9,161 bases of DNA from an uncultured Porphyromonadaceae bacterium. Lineage in GTDB: Bacteria > Bacteroidota > Bacteroidia > Bacteroidales > Muribaculaceae. The notes beneath the pieces were generated by a model, which worked only from the letters and a program-made list of their open reading frames with translations, did not search any database and was not told the origin of the DNA. The DNA lies in NCBI GenBank assembly GCA_947176545.1, contig CAMWRB010000035.1:1-9161 (forward strand). The letters run 5' to 3'. Positions 1 to 6,340 of this stretch are shown here, piece by piece (the first letter of the stretch is position 1; each line of letters opens with the position of its first letter). The position numbers and the translations under genes were made by a program.

Positions 1-8
1 ACCTTTGC
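1..8 (+). promoter_or_regulatory. Partial Bacteroidetes-type promoter (-7 box) at window edge
   Basis: The window opens with ACCTTTGC. If the base just before it is T, this completes the Bacteroidetes -7 element TAnnTTTG. The -33 element would lie outside the window. Transcription would begin around position 12 to 15, leaving an AT-rich leader of about 50 nt before the first start codon at 63. It would drive the packaging-type genes that follow on the same strand. The call rests on consensus match and position only. Confidence 0.45.
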
Positions 9-62
9 AATGTTAAATAAAAATAAGCAACGCTAATTAATTCTGATTCCTACTTCCAAATT

Positions 63-464
63 ATGAAAAAGCCCGGTTCAACCTCCTCCTACACTCCGGA
101 GCGCAACATGGCGCTCCTTGCAGCCTTCAGGCATGAGCTCAGAGTCCGCAGAATTATCAATCTTGATGAGATATTCGCTCATATAGCCGCCAATGTACCC
201 GCGCCACGATTTTATGTCTCTGAAGAGCGTGCTGTCCTTATTATAAAGCATCATCTGACGTATGGCAAGTGGTTGCTTCGTTCGGCCCTGAGACGCTCCA
301 TGTTCGAGCGGATTGAGTCTATCGCGCTCAGCTATCTCTCCGAAGGGGAGGCCGCCACCCTAACCGACGCCATATATCTCGCCGTCAATGACCCCGCACC
401 CTCATTCTATCTCACCCCCCGCACCGTCCGCACCTACCTCTACGAGAACAAAACCTGTCACTAA
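63..464 (+). CDS. Phage-type hypothetical protein upstream of terminase, duplicated PAPxFY motif
   Basis: A 133-aa protein of unknown function. It contains two copies of one module. The first is I-A-A-N-x-PAPRFYVS (about residues 41-53) and the second is L-A-V-N-x-PAPSFYLT (about 106-118). Each copy is preceded by a probable helix and followed by a basic or hydrophobic helix. This could be a pair of helix-turn-helix-like units, but no named DNA-binding domain is recognised. From memory, proteins with PAPxF[YW] motifs of this size often sit directly before the terminase gene in Bacteroidales prophages. Its position 21 bp before the terminase gene fits that. By location it could be a small-terminase-like DNA-recognition protein or a regulator; this is inference. 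The ATG at 63 follows an AT-rich leader typical of the group. The protein is complete, and no signal peptide or membrane segment is visible. Confidence 0.8.
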   Translation: MKKPGSTSSYTPERNMALLAAFRHELRVRRIINLDEIFAHIAANVPAPRFYVSEERAVLIIKHHLTYGKWLLRSALRRSMFERIESIALSYLSEGEAATLTDAIYLAVNDPAPSFYLTPRTVRTYLYENKTCH

Positions 465-485
465 TAACTAATCACTAAATAAAAC

Positions 486-2561
486 GTGTTTGATGCATTA
501 AGAGGAACGGACGCCCCGGGGCGTCGATTTCCGTTATCTATCGGTGGTATACCTGACTCCTGCCGGTATGCCGAGTTTATATTTCCTACGCAGATGCTCC
601 CGGAGAGTATGCGCGACGAGCCGCTGATACAGTCGCTTGCCGTCACCGGCTCGATACATCATACGGCCCGGGCGCTGGCACTTAGCCCCGGAGAGGTCGC
701 CGACTGTTATTTCAGACTGAGGTGTCTGCATGATTTCACCTATTGGGCAGCAACCCTGGTACGCATAAAGCGTAAGGGCGGGGGTGAGGATATACCCTTT
801 GTACTGAATTATCCGCAGCGGCGTCTCGTCGAGGTCTTCGAGTCAATGCGCACCGCCGGCAAGCCAATCCGCCTTGTGCTCCTGAAAGCGCGTCAATGGG
901 GTGGCTCTACCTGCACACAGCTGTATATGGCGTGGCTTCAACTGCTCCATGCCAAGGGTCTCAACTCCCTTATCATAGCTCATCAGGGAGCAGGCAGCGA
1001 CGAAATCAAGGATATGTTTGACCGTATGATTGAAGCTTATCCCGCTGATATGTTGGCAGCACCGGGGGAGGTCCTTCCTTCGGGAGCAAAGACGAAAAGT
1101 GCCGGACGTTCAGGACTCGCCATGCGTATACCGGCACGAAACTGTAAGGTGAAAATAGGCTCGGCCGAACGTCCCGACTCATGTCGCGGTGGTGATTACA
1201 ACCTCGTCCATCTCTCTGAGGTCGGAATTTGGAAGAAGACGCAGGGCAAATGTCCGGAGGATATAGTCCGTTCGGCATGCAGCGGAGTGTTGCTCCAACC
1301 ACTCACCATGATTGTCATGGAGAGTACGGCCAACGGCACCGGCTCATTCTTTCATCGCGAATATCTGGCGGCCTCGCGCGGAGAGTCACAATTTACCTCC
1401 CTGTTTATCCCCTGGTATGAGATTGAAGCCTATCGCTTGTCTCTCACCGACGCTGAGAAAGAAAATTTGCTGCATACTCTCGAAGCCGGACGCGACAGTG
1501 ACGCCGACACCTCCCGGCGACCTTCAGGACGCTATCTCTGGTCGCTCTATGAGCGTGGTGTCACTCTCGAAGCGATTGCGTGGTATCTGCAGGAACGCTC
1601 CAAATATTCCGACCAGGCTCAGATGGCCGCCGAATATCCTACGGACGATGTCGAGGCATTCGCACACAGCGGAGCACGTGTTTTCGACCGAAACGCCATA
1701 GAAAATATGCGACATCACTGCGTGACGCCCGAATGTGTCGGTCGGGTGGTCTCCGATATGCCCGACGGTGTGCCCGGATGTCTCGACAATGTGCGGTTTG
1801 TAGCCGACACTCAGGGTGGTCTGAAAGTCTGGACGCGACCGGCCGGAGCCGGCGGACCGGCTGATTATCTACCCGACAGATTTCTCACCGTCGTTGATGT
1901 CGGCGGTCGTTCCGTCAAGGCCGACTGGAGTGTCATTACGGTCATCGACCGGCGCAATATGTCTGTCGGCGGACTCCCGGAGATTGCCGCACAATGGCGC
2001 GGTCATTGCGACATTGACCTCCTGGCATGGAACGCCGCGCGTATCGCTGCGTGGTATGAGAACGCGCTGCTGGTCATCGAGAGCAATACGATGGAGAGCC
2101 GTGACAGGCAGCGATGGGTCGAGGGCGACCAGGCGCCTTTTATACTACGGATGTTGCGCGAGGAGTATCCCAATCTGTATGAACGCGCGGCCAATGGTGA
2201 CGAGATACGTGAAGGACGACCCTCACGACTCGGTTTTCACACCAATATCAGCACCAAACCGGCAATTATCTCCAACCTTGTCAAGATGGTCCGTGAGGAG
2301 CTGTATATAGAGCGTGACGAAGCCGCTCTCGACGAACTCACCACCTACGAACGTCGGGCCGACGGCAGTTACGGGGCTATCCTCGGCGCACACGACGATA
2401 TGCTGATGACACGCGCCATAGGACTGTTCGTCTCCCGATACGAGATGCCGCTCCCCCCGCCGGTGTCACCACCGCGCGGCTCCCGCATCCCCGGCTCGCT
2501 CCCCGACCTGCCCTACCGTCGTCACCGCAGCCGTCCCGCGACCGAATCAACACTCTTCTAA
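486..2561 (+). CDS. terL: Phage terminase large subunit (ATPase and nuclease)
   Basis: A 691-aa DNA-packaging motor protein. TerL cuts concatemeric phage DNA and pumps it through the portal into the prohead. The N-terminal ATPase has a Walker A-type loop, KARQWGGST (134-142), a Walker B stretch YNLVHLSEVGIW with E245 as the probable catalytic acid, and a coupling motif ESTANGTG (279-286). The C-terminal RuvC/RNase H-like nuclease has its expected acidic residues: D471 in VVDVGG, E532 in VIESN, and D637/D638 in HDDML. All expected catalytic residues are therefore present and the frame is open throughout. The tail after about 655 is rich in proline and arginine. The chosen start is GTG at 486, which has AT-rich sequence upstream; the next in-frame ATG, at 594, would remove 36 residues of no recognised function. 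No capsid gene accompanies it, so it is either a prophage remnant or a domesticated gene. Confidence 0.92.
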   Translation: MFDALRGTDAPGRRFPLSIGGIPDSCRYAEFIFPTQMLPESMRDEPLIQSLAVTGSIHHTARALALSPGEVADCYFRLRCLHDFTYWAATLVRIKRKGGGEDIPFVLNYPQRRLVEVFESMRTAGKPIRLVLLKARQWGGSTCTQLYMAWLQLLHAKGLNSLIIAHQGAGSDEIKDMFDRMIEAYPADMLAAPGEVLPSGAKTKSAGRSGLAMRIPARNCKVKIGSAERPDSCRGGDYNLVHLSEVGIWKKTQGKCPEDIVRSACSGVLLQPLTMIVMESTANGTGSFFHREYLAASRGESQFTSLFIPWYEIEAYRLSLTDAEKENLLHTLEAGRDSDADTSRRPSGRYLWSLYERGVTLEAIAWYLQERSKYSDQAQMAAEYPTDDVEAFAHSGARVFDRNAIENMRHHCVTPECVGRVVSDMPDGVPGCLDNVRFVADTQGGLKVWTRPAGAGGPADYLPDRFLTVVDVGGRSVKADWSVITVIDRRNMSVGGLPEIAAQWRGHCDIDLLAWNAARIAAWYENALLVIESNTMESRDRQRWVEGDQAPFILRMLREEYPNLYERAANGDEIREGRPSRLGFHTNISTKPAIISNLVKMVREELYIERDEAALDELTTYERRADGSYGAILGAHDDMLMTRAIGLFVSRYEMPLPPPVSPPRGSRIPGSLPDLPYRRHRSRPATESTLF

Positions 2562-2571
2562 CCTTTCAGAT

Positions 2572-2625
2572 AAGTCTGACAAGTCCGACCCGTCCGACCC
2601 ATCCGACCAATCAGACCAGTCCGAC
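2572..2625. repeat. Six-copy 9-bp imperfect tandem repeat (consensus cagtccgac)
   Basis: The 93-bp spacer between the terminase and portal genes holds six consecutive 9-bp units: aagtctgac, aagtccgac, ccgtccgac, ccatccgac, caatcagac, cagtccgac. The last five bases are nearly constant (tccgac core) and the first two vary. The units start 11 bp after the terminase stop codon and end 29 bp before the portal ATG. The 9-bp period keeps reading frame, but neither flanking gene reads through it. A role in protein binding or RNA structure, or simple slippage-driven growth, are all possible. The repeat itself is directly visible. Confidence 0.85.
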
Positions 2626-2654
2626 CCTTACCCCAACTATAACCCCCAACAATC

Positions 2655-4046
2655 ATGCTGACAAGAATCCAAGAATGTTACCTCTCTCTGACAGACTTCC
2701 GCAACATGCGCGACCGCGCCAAACGTTACGCCTACGGCCGTCAATGGGATGACACTGTCAATGTCGACGGAGCGGATATGCGCGAAGCTGACTATATCCG
2801 CGCACAAGGCTCCGTACCGCTCAAAAACAACCTGATACGCAAGCTCGTGCGTAGTGTGCTCGGCGTTTTCAGAAACAATTACACCTTTCCCGACCCGGCG
2901 GCACTCGGACTCGACCCGGACTCCGACGAGGAGGTGACGGCATACCGTCGGCTCACAGACCTCGCTGACGCCAACAGGCTCGAAGAGGTATTCGCACGCA
3001 CTATGGAGGAGTTTCTCATCTCCGGCATGGCCATACAGCGTCTGACCGCCAACATCACGCTCCCTTCACTTTCCGGACGGTCTGCGGCCGGATTGGTACG
3101 CGCTGACTATGTCTCGCCCGACACCTTCTTCTTCGACTCCGCCTCACGCGATTTCCGCGGATGGGATACAACCCTCATCGGGGAGATACATGATGTCGAT
3201 TTCGGAACGATTTGCTCCGTTTTCGCCCGCTCCGGTGAGGATGTAAGGCGTCTTGCCGCGATATACAGCCGGCCGACTGCCGGGGGCAGGTATGCCGGCA
3301 ATAACCTCTGCCGTGTATATGAGGCCTGGCACCTTGACACGGTACCCCGATACCATATACACGACACGGAGCGGGGCACTCTCTGTAAGATGGAAGCCGA
3401 CGAATTTGAAGCCCTGCCGGCTAAGCAACGAAAGAAGCTTAATGCGACATGGTTCTGTGACAAGGTGTGGAGATATTCATTCCTCACACCCTCCGGTGAG
3501 GTTCTCGCCGAGGGCGACTCACCATTCCGCGACTCCGGTCATCCCTATGTATGGAGGGCATATCCCTTTATCGACGGTGAGATACACTCATTTGTCGATG
3601 ATGTGATAGACCAGCAACGTTTTACCAACCGTCTTATCACACTTTACGATTGGGCCTTACGCTCGTCAGCCAAAGGTGTGTTGCTCTTTCCGCAGGAGGC
3701 TGTCCCGCCCGGGGCCGACATCAACGAACTTGTCGATGAGTGGAGCAAGTTCAACGGAGTGATATTATACCGCTCGAAGGGTACCGCGCAAGTTCCTCAG
3801 CAGGTCAGCGGCGGCACTGCGCAAAGCGGCATTACCGACCTGCTCAACATACAGCTGAAGATGTTCGAGGATGTCAGCGGTGTCAATTCCGCACTGCAGG
3901 GGCGACTGGAGAGCAGCAACACGAGCGGCACTCTGTACGACTCGCAGATGCGTCAGGCATTGGTGAGCCTGCAGGACCTGTTGCAGACCTACAACGCTTT
4001 CATCCGCGAATGCCTGCTGAAACTCCTCACTCTAATCCGCAGCTAA
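2655..4046 (+). CDS. Portal-like protein, probably C-terminally truncated
   Basis: A 463-aa protein that resembles dodecameric phage portal proteins, which form the DNA entry channel at one capsid vertex and dock the terminase. Supporting features are its place directly after terL and an N-terminal region starting with a Y-A-Y-G-R-Q-W-D segment (25-32), common in portals that begin with a 'drY..g.qW' stretch. A YVSPDTFFFDSASRDF-type block sits at 152-167. A segment around 305-340 (FIDGEIHSFVDDVIDQQR onward) matches the portal core near the stem and crown. A SGVNSALQGR ... SSNTSGTLYDSQ stretch covers 408-430. The protein ends in the helix LLQTYNAFIRECLLKLL, with only T-L-I-R-S after it. Related portals usually continue well past this helix, so roughly the last 100 residues seem to be missing (from memory of the family). 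Its final 15 bp overlap the convergent ldcA gene. A functional channel seems unlikely unless the truncated form has been repurposed. Confidence 0.8.
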   Translation: MLTRIQECYLSLTDFRNMRDRAKRYAYGRQWDDTVNVDGADMREADYIRAQGSVPLKNNLIRKLVRSVLGVFRNNYTFPDPAALGLDPDSDEEVTAYRRLTDLADANRLEEVFARTMEEFLISGMAIQRLTANITLPSLSGRSAAGLVRADYVSPDTFFFDSASRDFRGWDTTLIGEIHDVDFGTICSVFARSGEDVRRLAAIYSRPTAGGRYAGNNLCRVYEAWHLDTVPRYHIHDTERGTLCKMEADEFEALPAKQRKKLNATWFCDKVWRYSFLTPSGEVLAEGDSPFRDSGHPYVWRAYPFIDGEIHSFVDDVIDQQRFTNRLITLYDWALRSSAKGVLLFPQEAVPPGADINELVDEWSKFNGVILYRSKGTAQVPQQVSGGTAQSGITDLLNIQLKMFEDVSGVNSALQGRLESSNTSGTLYDSQMRQALVSLQDLLQTYNAFIRECLLKLLTLIRS

Positions 4047-4937
4047 ACCGGCAACCCCGACCCCCAACGGCAGAGGCATATTCCCGTCAGTATGTCCGAA
4101 CGGCGCCCCGGTGATGTATGGAGTCGTGACCTGCCACTCGGCAAGTCGCGACTCTATCATCTGTTCCATATCAGAATAGTTGCGGTCGCCCGAATAATCG
4201 GTAAATTGTCCGAAGACCAATCCCCGGGCCGACGAGAGAGCGCCGCTGAGATAGAGACGGGTCAGCATACGCTCCACCTGATATATCTTCTCCCCCACAT
4301 CCTCCAGAAACAGCACCCGGTCTTTCAGCCGGTCGGGAGAAAGTATATCATATTCAGTTGCCGCCAGACCGTTGAGCACCGCTAAATTGCCGCCGGCAGA
4401 CAGAGGCAGCGCGCCGTCGGGAGCGGGAGTGAACGTCAGCCGTCCGACGTGATACGGATTCTCAGCCGTGCATAGACTTCCTTCGAGGATGCCCATCGTC
4501 GACTCGGTCACTGCCGAGTCGGGGTATAGGGTCAGTTGTTTGGCCATGGAGCAATGCAGCGAAACGACCCCGGCACGTTGCCAGAGGGCGTGCAGAGCCG
4601 ATATGTCCGAGAAGCCGGCCAGCCATTTGGGGTTGGCCGATATGAGCGACACCGGAATATGCCGGAGCAGATGGACACAACCGTAGCCGCCGCGCGCGCA
4701 GAATATCAGGCGCACATCCGGGTCGGTCAGCGCGGCGTACAGGTCTGCGAGACGCTCCGCGTCCGAGGCTGCGTACGTGCCGTGACGCGGACCCCGCGCG
4801 TGGGGCATGACGACAGCATTATAGCCGCGGGCCGACAGATAGGCCTCCGCGCCGTCTATATACTCCTCCTTAATCTCGGTGGCCGGCGATATAATAGCCA
4901 CCTTGTCTCCGGGGTGAAGATATTCAGGTATAATCAT
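4032..4937 (-). CDS. ldcA: LD-carboxypeptidase, peptidase family S66 (murein tetrapeptide recycling)
   Basis: A 301-aa cytoplasmic serine peptidase. Family S66 enzymes remove the terminal D-alanine from murein tetrapeptides during peptidoglycan recycling. The N-terminal P-G-D-K-V-A-I-I-S-P-A motif (9-19) is typical. The Ser-Glu-His catalytic set is present: S110 in AGFSDIS, E212 in LFLEDVGEKIY, and H282 in APFGHTDGN. The ARGGYG loop (81-86) and the AGGNL motif (181-185) also match the family. No signal peptide is seen. It lies 62 bp downstream of the radical SAM gene on the same strand and may be co-transcribed with it. The C-terminus stops soon after PLPLGVGV, where family members usually continue for about ten more residues forming a final strand. 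The tail therefore appears clipped where it meets the portal gene. The catalytic residues are unaffected. Confidence 0.92.
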   Translation of the reverse strand: MIIPEYLHPGDKVAIISPATEIKEEYIDGAEAYLSARGYNAVVMPHARGPRHGTYAASDAERLADLYAALTDPDVRLIFCARGGYGCVHLLRHIPVSLISANPKWLAGFSDISALHALWQRAGVVSLHCSMAKQLTLYPDSAVTESTMGILEGSLCTAENPYHVGRLTFTPAPDGALPLSAGGNLAVLNGLAATEYDILSPDRLKDRVLFLEDVGEKIYQVERMLTRLYLSGALSSARGLVFGQFTDYSGDRNYSDMEQMIESRLAEWQVTTPYITGAPFGHTDGNMPLPLGVGVAGLAAD

Positions 4938-4999
4938 TGCAACTGTTTTTTAGTGTCTATCAGGTCCATGAGGTTCTTATGCCGTCCGGTTGTCCGGGC

Positions 5000-5779
5000 T
5001 TAAACGGTCACGTTGATGCCGGCGGTGCGGATGCGGTCGGCAATCCGCTCCAATTCATCCTTCTCCACCTTAACCAGACGCTCCTCCGGTGTCGAACGGT
5101 CCAGAGAATATATCATGACGCTACGGGGCTTTATAGCCTTATATGCCGATATCAGTGCCTCGATTTCCTCATCGGTCGTGTTGTCAATCGGCTTTCCGTC
5201 GTGCTCGCCGCGCAGCATCATCGTCTGGATGATGCCGCTACCCTCAAACTGTTTGAGAGCCTCTACAAGTCGTTCGACCGTAAACTCCCGCGATGCCGGC
5301 TGGTCTATCAGTCGCATCGTGGACTCTATCGCCGAGTCAAGTTTGAGGATGTTATTATCCACAAGCTTCAGAGCCTCGGCCACCTTCGGGTCGAAGATAC
5401 GTGTCGAGTTGGTCAATACCGATGTCTTGGCCTCCGGATAGTACTTGTCGCGCAGTCCGTTGACTATCTCTATGACAGCCGGAAATTCCGGGTGCAGTGT
5501 CGGCTCGCCGTTGCCCGAGAATGTGATGACATCCAGGGTCTCACCCGCAGCCTTCATAGCCTGCAGTTTCGCCTCCAGGTCATGTGCCACGCGTTCCGTG
5601 GTCGGCAACCCCGTCGTGCCGCTCCCCTGAGAGTTATATCCCGCCTCGCAATATACACAGTCGAAGCTGCAGATTTTACCGTCATCAGGCAGAAGATTGA
5701 TGCCTAATGACACACCGAGGCGGCGCGAATGTATCGGTCCGAATACCGTGCTGTGAAACAATACTGTCTGGTCCTTCAT
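5000..5779 (-). CDS. Radical SAM protein, COG0731-type Fe-S oxidoreductase
   Basis: A 259-aa radical S-adenosylmethionine enzyme of unknown substrate. It has the cluster-binding motif CSFDCVYC with C37, C41 and C44 in CX3CX2C spacing, and the downstream S-G-N-G-E-P-T-L-H-P-E-F motif (88-99) that helps bind SAM. The N-terminal FGPIHSRRLGVSLGINLLP block (13-31) is characteristic of the COG0731 group, which is related to wyosine-type tRNA-modifying enzymes. The exact reaction cannot be assigned. The start chosen is ATG at 5777-5779. A longer frame reaching 5938 would translate the 9-bp repeat region and part of the divergent gene, and conserved sequence begins only here. Expected length and C-terminus (G-I-N-V-T-V) fit the family. 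It is the first gene of a two-gene set with ldcA and is divergent from the 154-aa gene. No clear promoter box was found for this strand. Confidence 0.9.
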   Translation of the reverse strand: MKDQTVLFHSTVFGPIHSRRLGVSLGINLLPDDGKICSFDCVYCEAGYNSQGSGTTGLPTTERVAHDLEAKLQAMKAAGETLDVITFSGNGEPTLHPEFPAVIEIVNGLRDKYYPEAKTSVLTNSTRIFDPKVAEALKLVDNNILKLDSAIESTMRLIDQPASREFTVERLVEALKQFEGSGIIQTMMLRGEHDGKPIDNTTDEEIEALISAYKAIKPRSVMIYSLDRSTPEERLVKVEKDELERIADRIRTAGINVTV

Positions 5780-5789
5780 ATGGTTGGTG

Positions 5790-5825
5790 TTATAAGATTT
5801 ATTAGATATATAAGATTTATAAATT
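5790..5825. repeat. Four-copy AT-rich 9-bp imperfect tandem repeat (consensus ttataagat)
   Basis: In the divergent spacer between the radical SAM gene and the 154-aa gene there are four 9-bp units: ttataagat, ttattagat, atataagat, ttataaatt. An exact 11-bp copy, tataagattta, occurs at 5791-5801 and again at 5809-5819, 18 bp apart. The period equals that of the GC-rich repeat at 2572-2625, though the sequences differ. The block begins 10 bp upstream of the radical SAM start codon, so it lies in that gene's leader or promoter. Confidence 0.75.
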
Positions 5826-5854
5826 TTTATGGCGGGACGGTGAGGCCGGGTGTA

Positions 5855-5862
5855 TACTTTTG
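5855..5862 (+). promoter_or_regulatory. Candidate Bacteroidetes -7 box TACTTTTG
   Basis: TACTTTTG matches the Bacteroidetes TAnnTTTG -7 element and lies 13 bp before the ATG at 5876. A transcript would start only a few bases upstream of that codon, giving a nearly leaderless mRNA. A convincing -33 TTTG element is not present at the usual spacing, since that area is GC-rich. The element therefore matches the consensus but is only half supported. Confidence 0.4.
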
Positions 5863-5875
5863 TCATAAAAAGAAT

Positions 5876-6340
5876 ATGACGGAAATCAAGATTACGCGGG
5901 CGGCTGTCCGCAAGGAGCTGATACTGCTGATGTCGCATATCGCCGATGTGCGTCGCGAACCCTCCGACGATTACATACGCAAGGTTGCCGCTCTCGACGA
6001 TGACTCCGCGCTGCAGGCGCTTATTTCGGACACGCAGGTGGCCCGTATCCTCTCACCGCTCGCCGGACTCATCGAGTTTGACATCGATTCGACCGGATAT
6101 ATCTTCTATTGTCTGACCCCTCCGGCCGGACTCTCCGAACGCGCCGTCAAGCGATTGCTCACCGGCGTCATTGTAGCCACAATTGCCCGCTCATGGGGAG
6201 AAATGATAGGATGGCCTTACAATCAGGCGTCAGAGAATGCCGTGACAACAGCTGTCGAGGCACTGACCGCAGCGCTCACACCCGCACTGACATCGCCGGC
6301 CGGCTCATTGTATCCCAAGCGTCGTCTCCCCCCTCTTTGA
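5876..6340 (+). CDS. Hypothetical protein, possibly a phage connector-type remnant
   Basis: A 154-aa protein with no firmly recognised domain. It starts M-T-E-I-K-I-T-R-A-A-V-R-K-E, has an acidic D-D-D-S-A-L-Q stretch (about 41-47), and a mainly helical second half with R-S-W-G-E-M-I-G-W-P (about 104-113). The tail is basic, G-S-L-Y-P-K-R-R-L-P-P-L. From memory, small proteins of Bacteroidales prophages that lie downstream of capsid genes share this layout: an ITR-type opening, an acidic D-S-x-L block, a late W-containing helix and a final LY-x-RR-x-P tail. The similarity is weak and judged by eye. The ATG at 5876 was chosen because it follows a TAnnTTTG box; longer in-frame starts read through the 9-bp repeats. 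The 3' end overlaps the convergent permease gene by 36 bp. It has no signal peptide or clear membrane segment. Alternatively it is a lineage-specific host protein. Confidence 0.6.
   Translation: MTEIKITRAAVRKELILLMSHIADVRREPSDDYIRKVAALDDDSALQALISDTQVARILSPLAGLIEFDIDSTGYIFYCLTPPAGLSERAVKRLLTGVIVATIARSWGEMIGWPYNQASENAVTTAVEALTAALTPALTSPAGSLYPKRRLPPL

Noticed and set aside
2572..2625. 9-bp array as a CRISPR array
   Set aside because: The units are contiguous and far too short, with no unique spacers and no cas genes.
4981..5002. Possible terminator hairpin after the radical SAM gene (ccgg-acaa-ccgg)
   Set aside because: The stem is only four base pairs and has no adjacent T run on the transcript strand. 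It is too weak to call.
4937..5707. A 256-codon open frame on the + strand opposite the radical SAM gene
   Set aside because: It is antisense to a gene with clear catalytic motifs, has no recognisable domain and no promoter or leader of its own. It is a by-product of codon use in the true gene.
5780..5938. N-terminal extension of the radical SAM protein to 312 aa
   Set aside because: It translates the 9-bp repeats and the start of the divergent gene. Conserved family sequence begins at the ATG at 5779.
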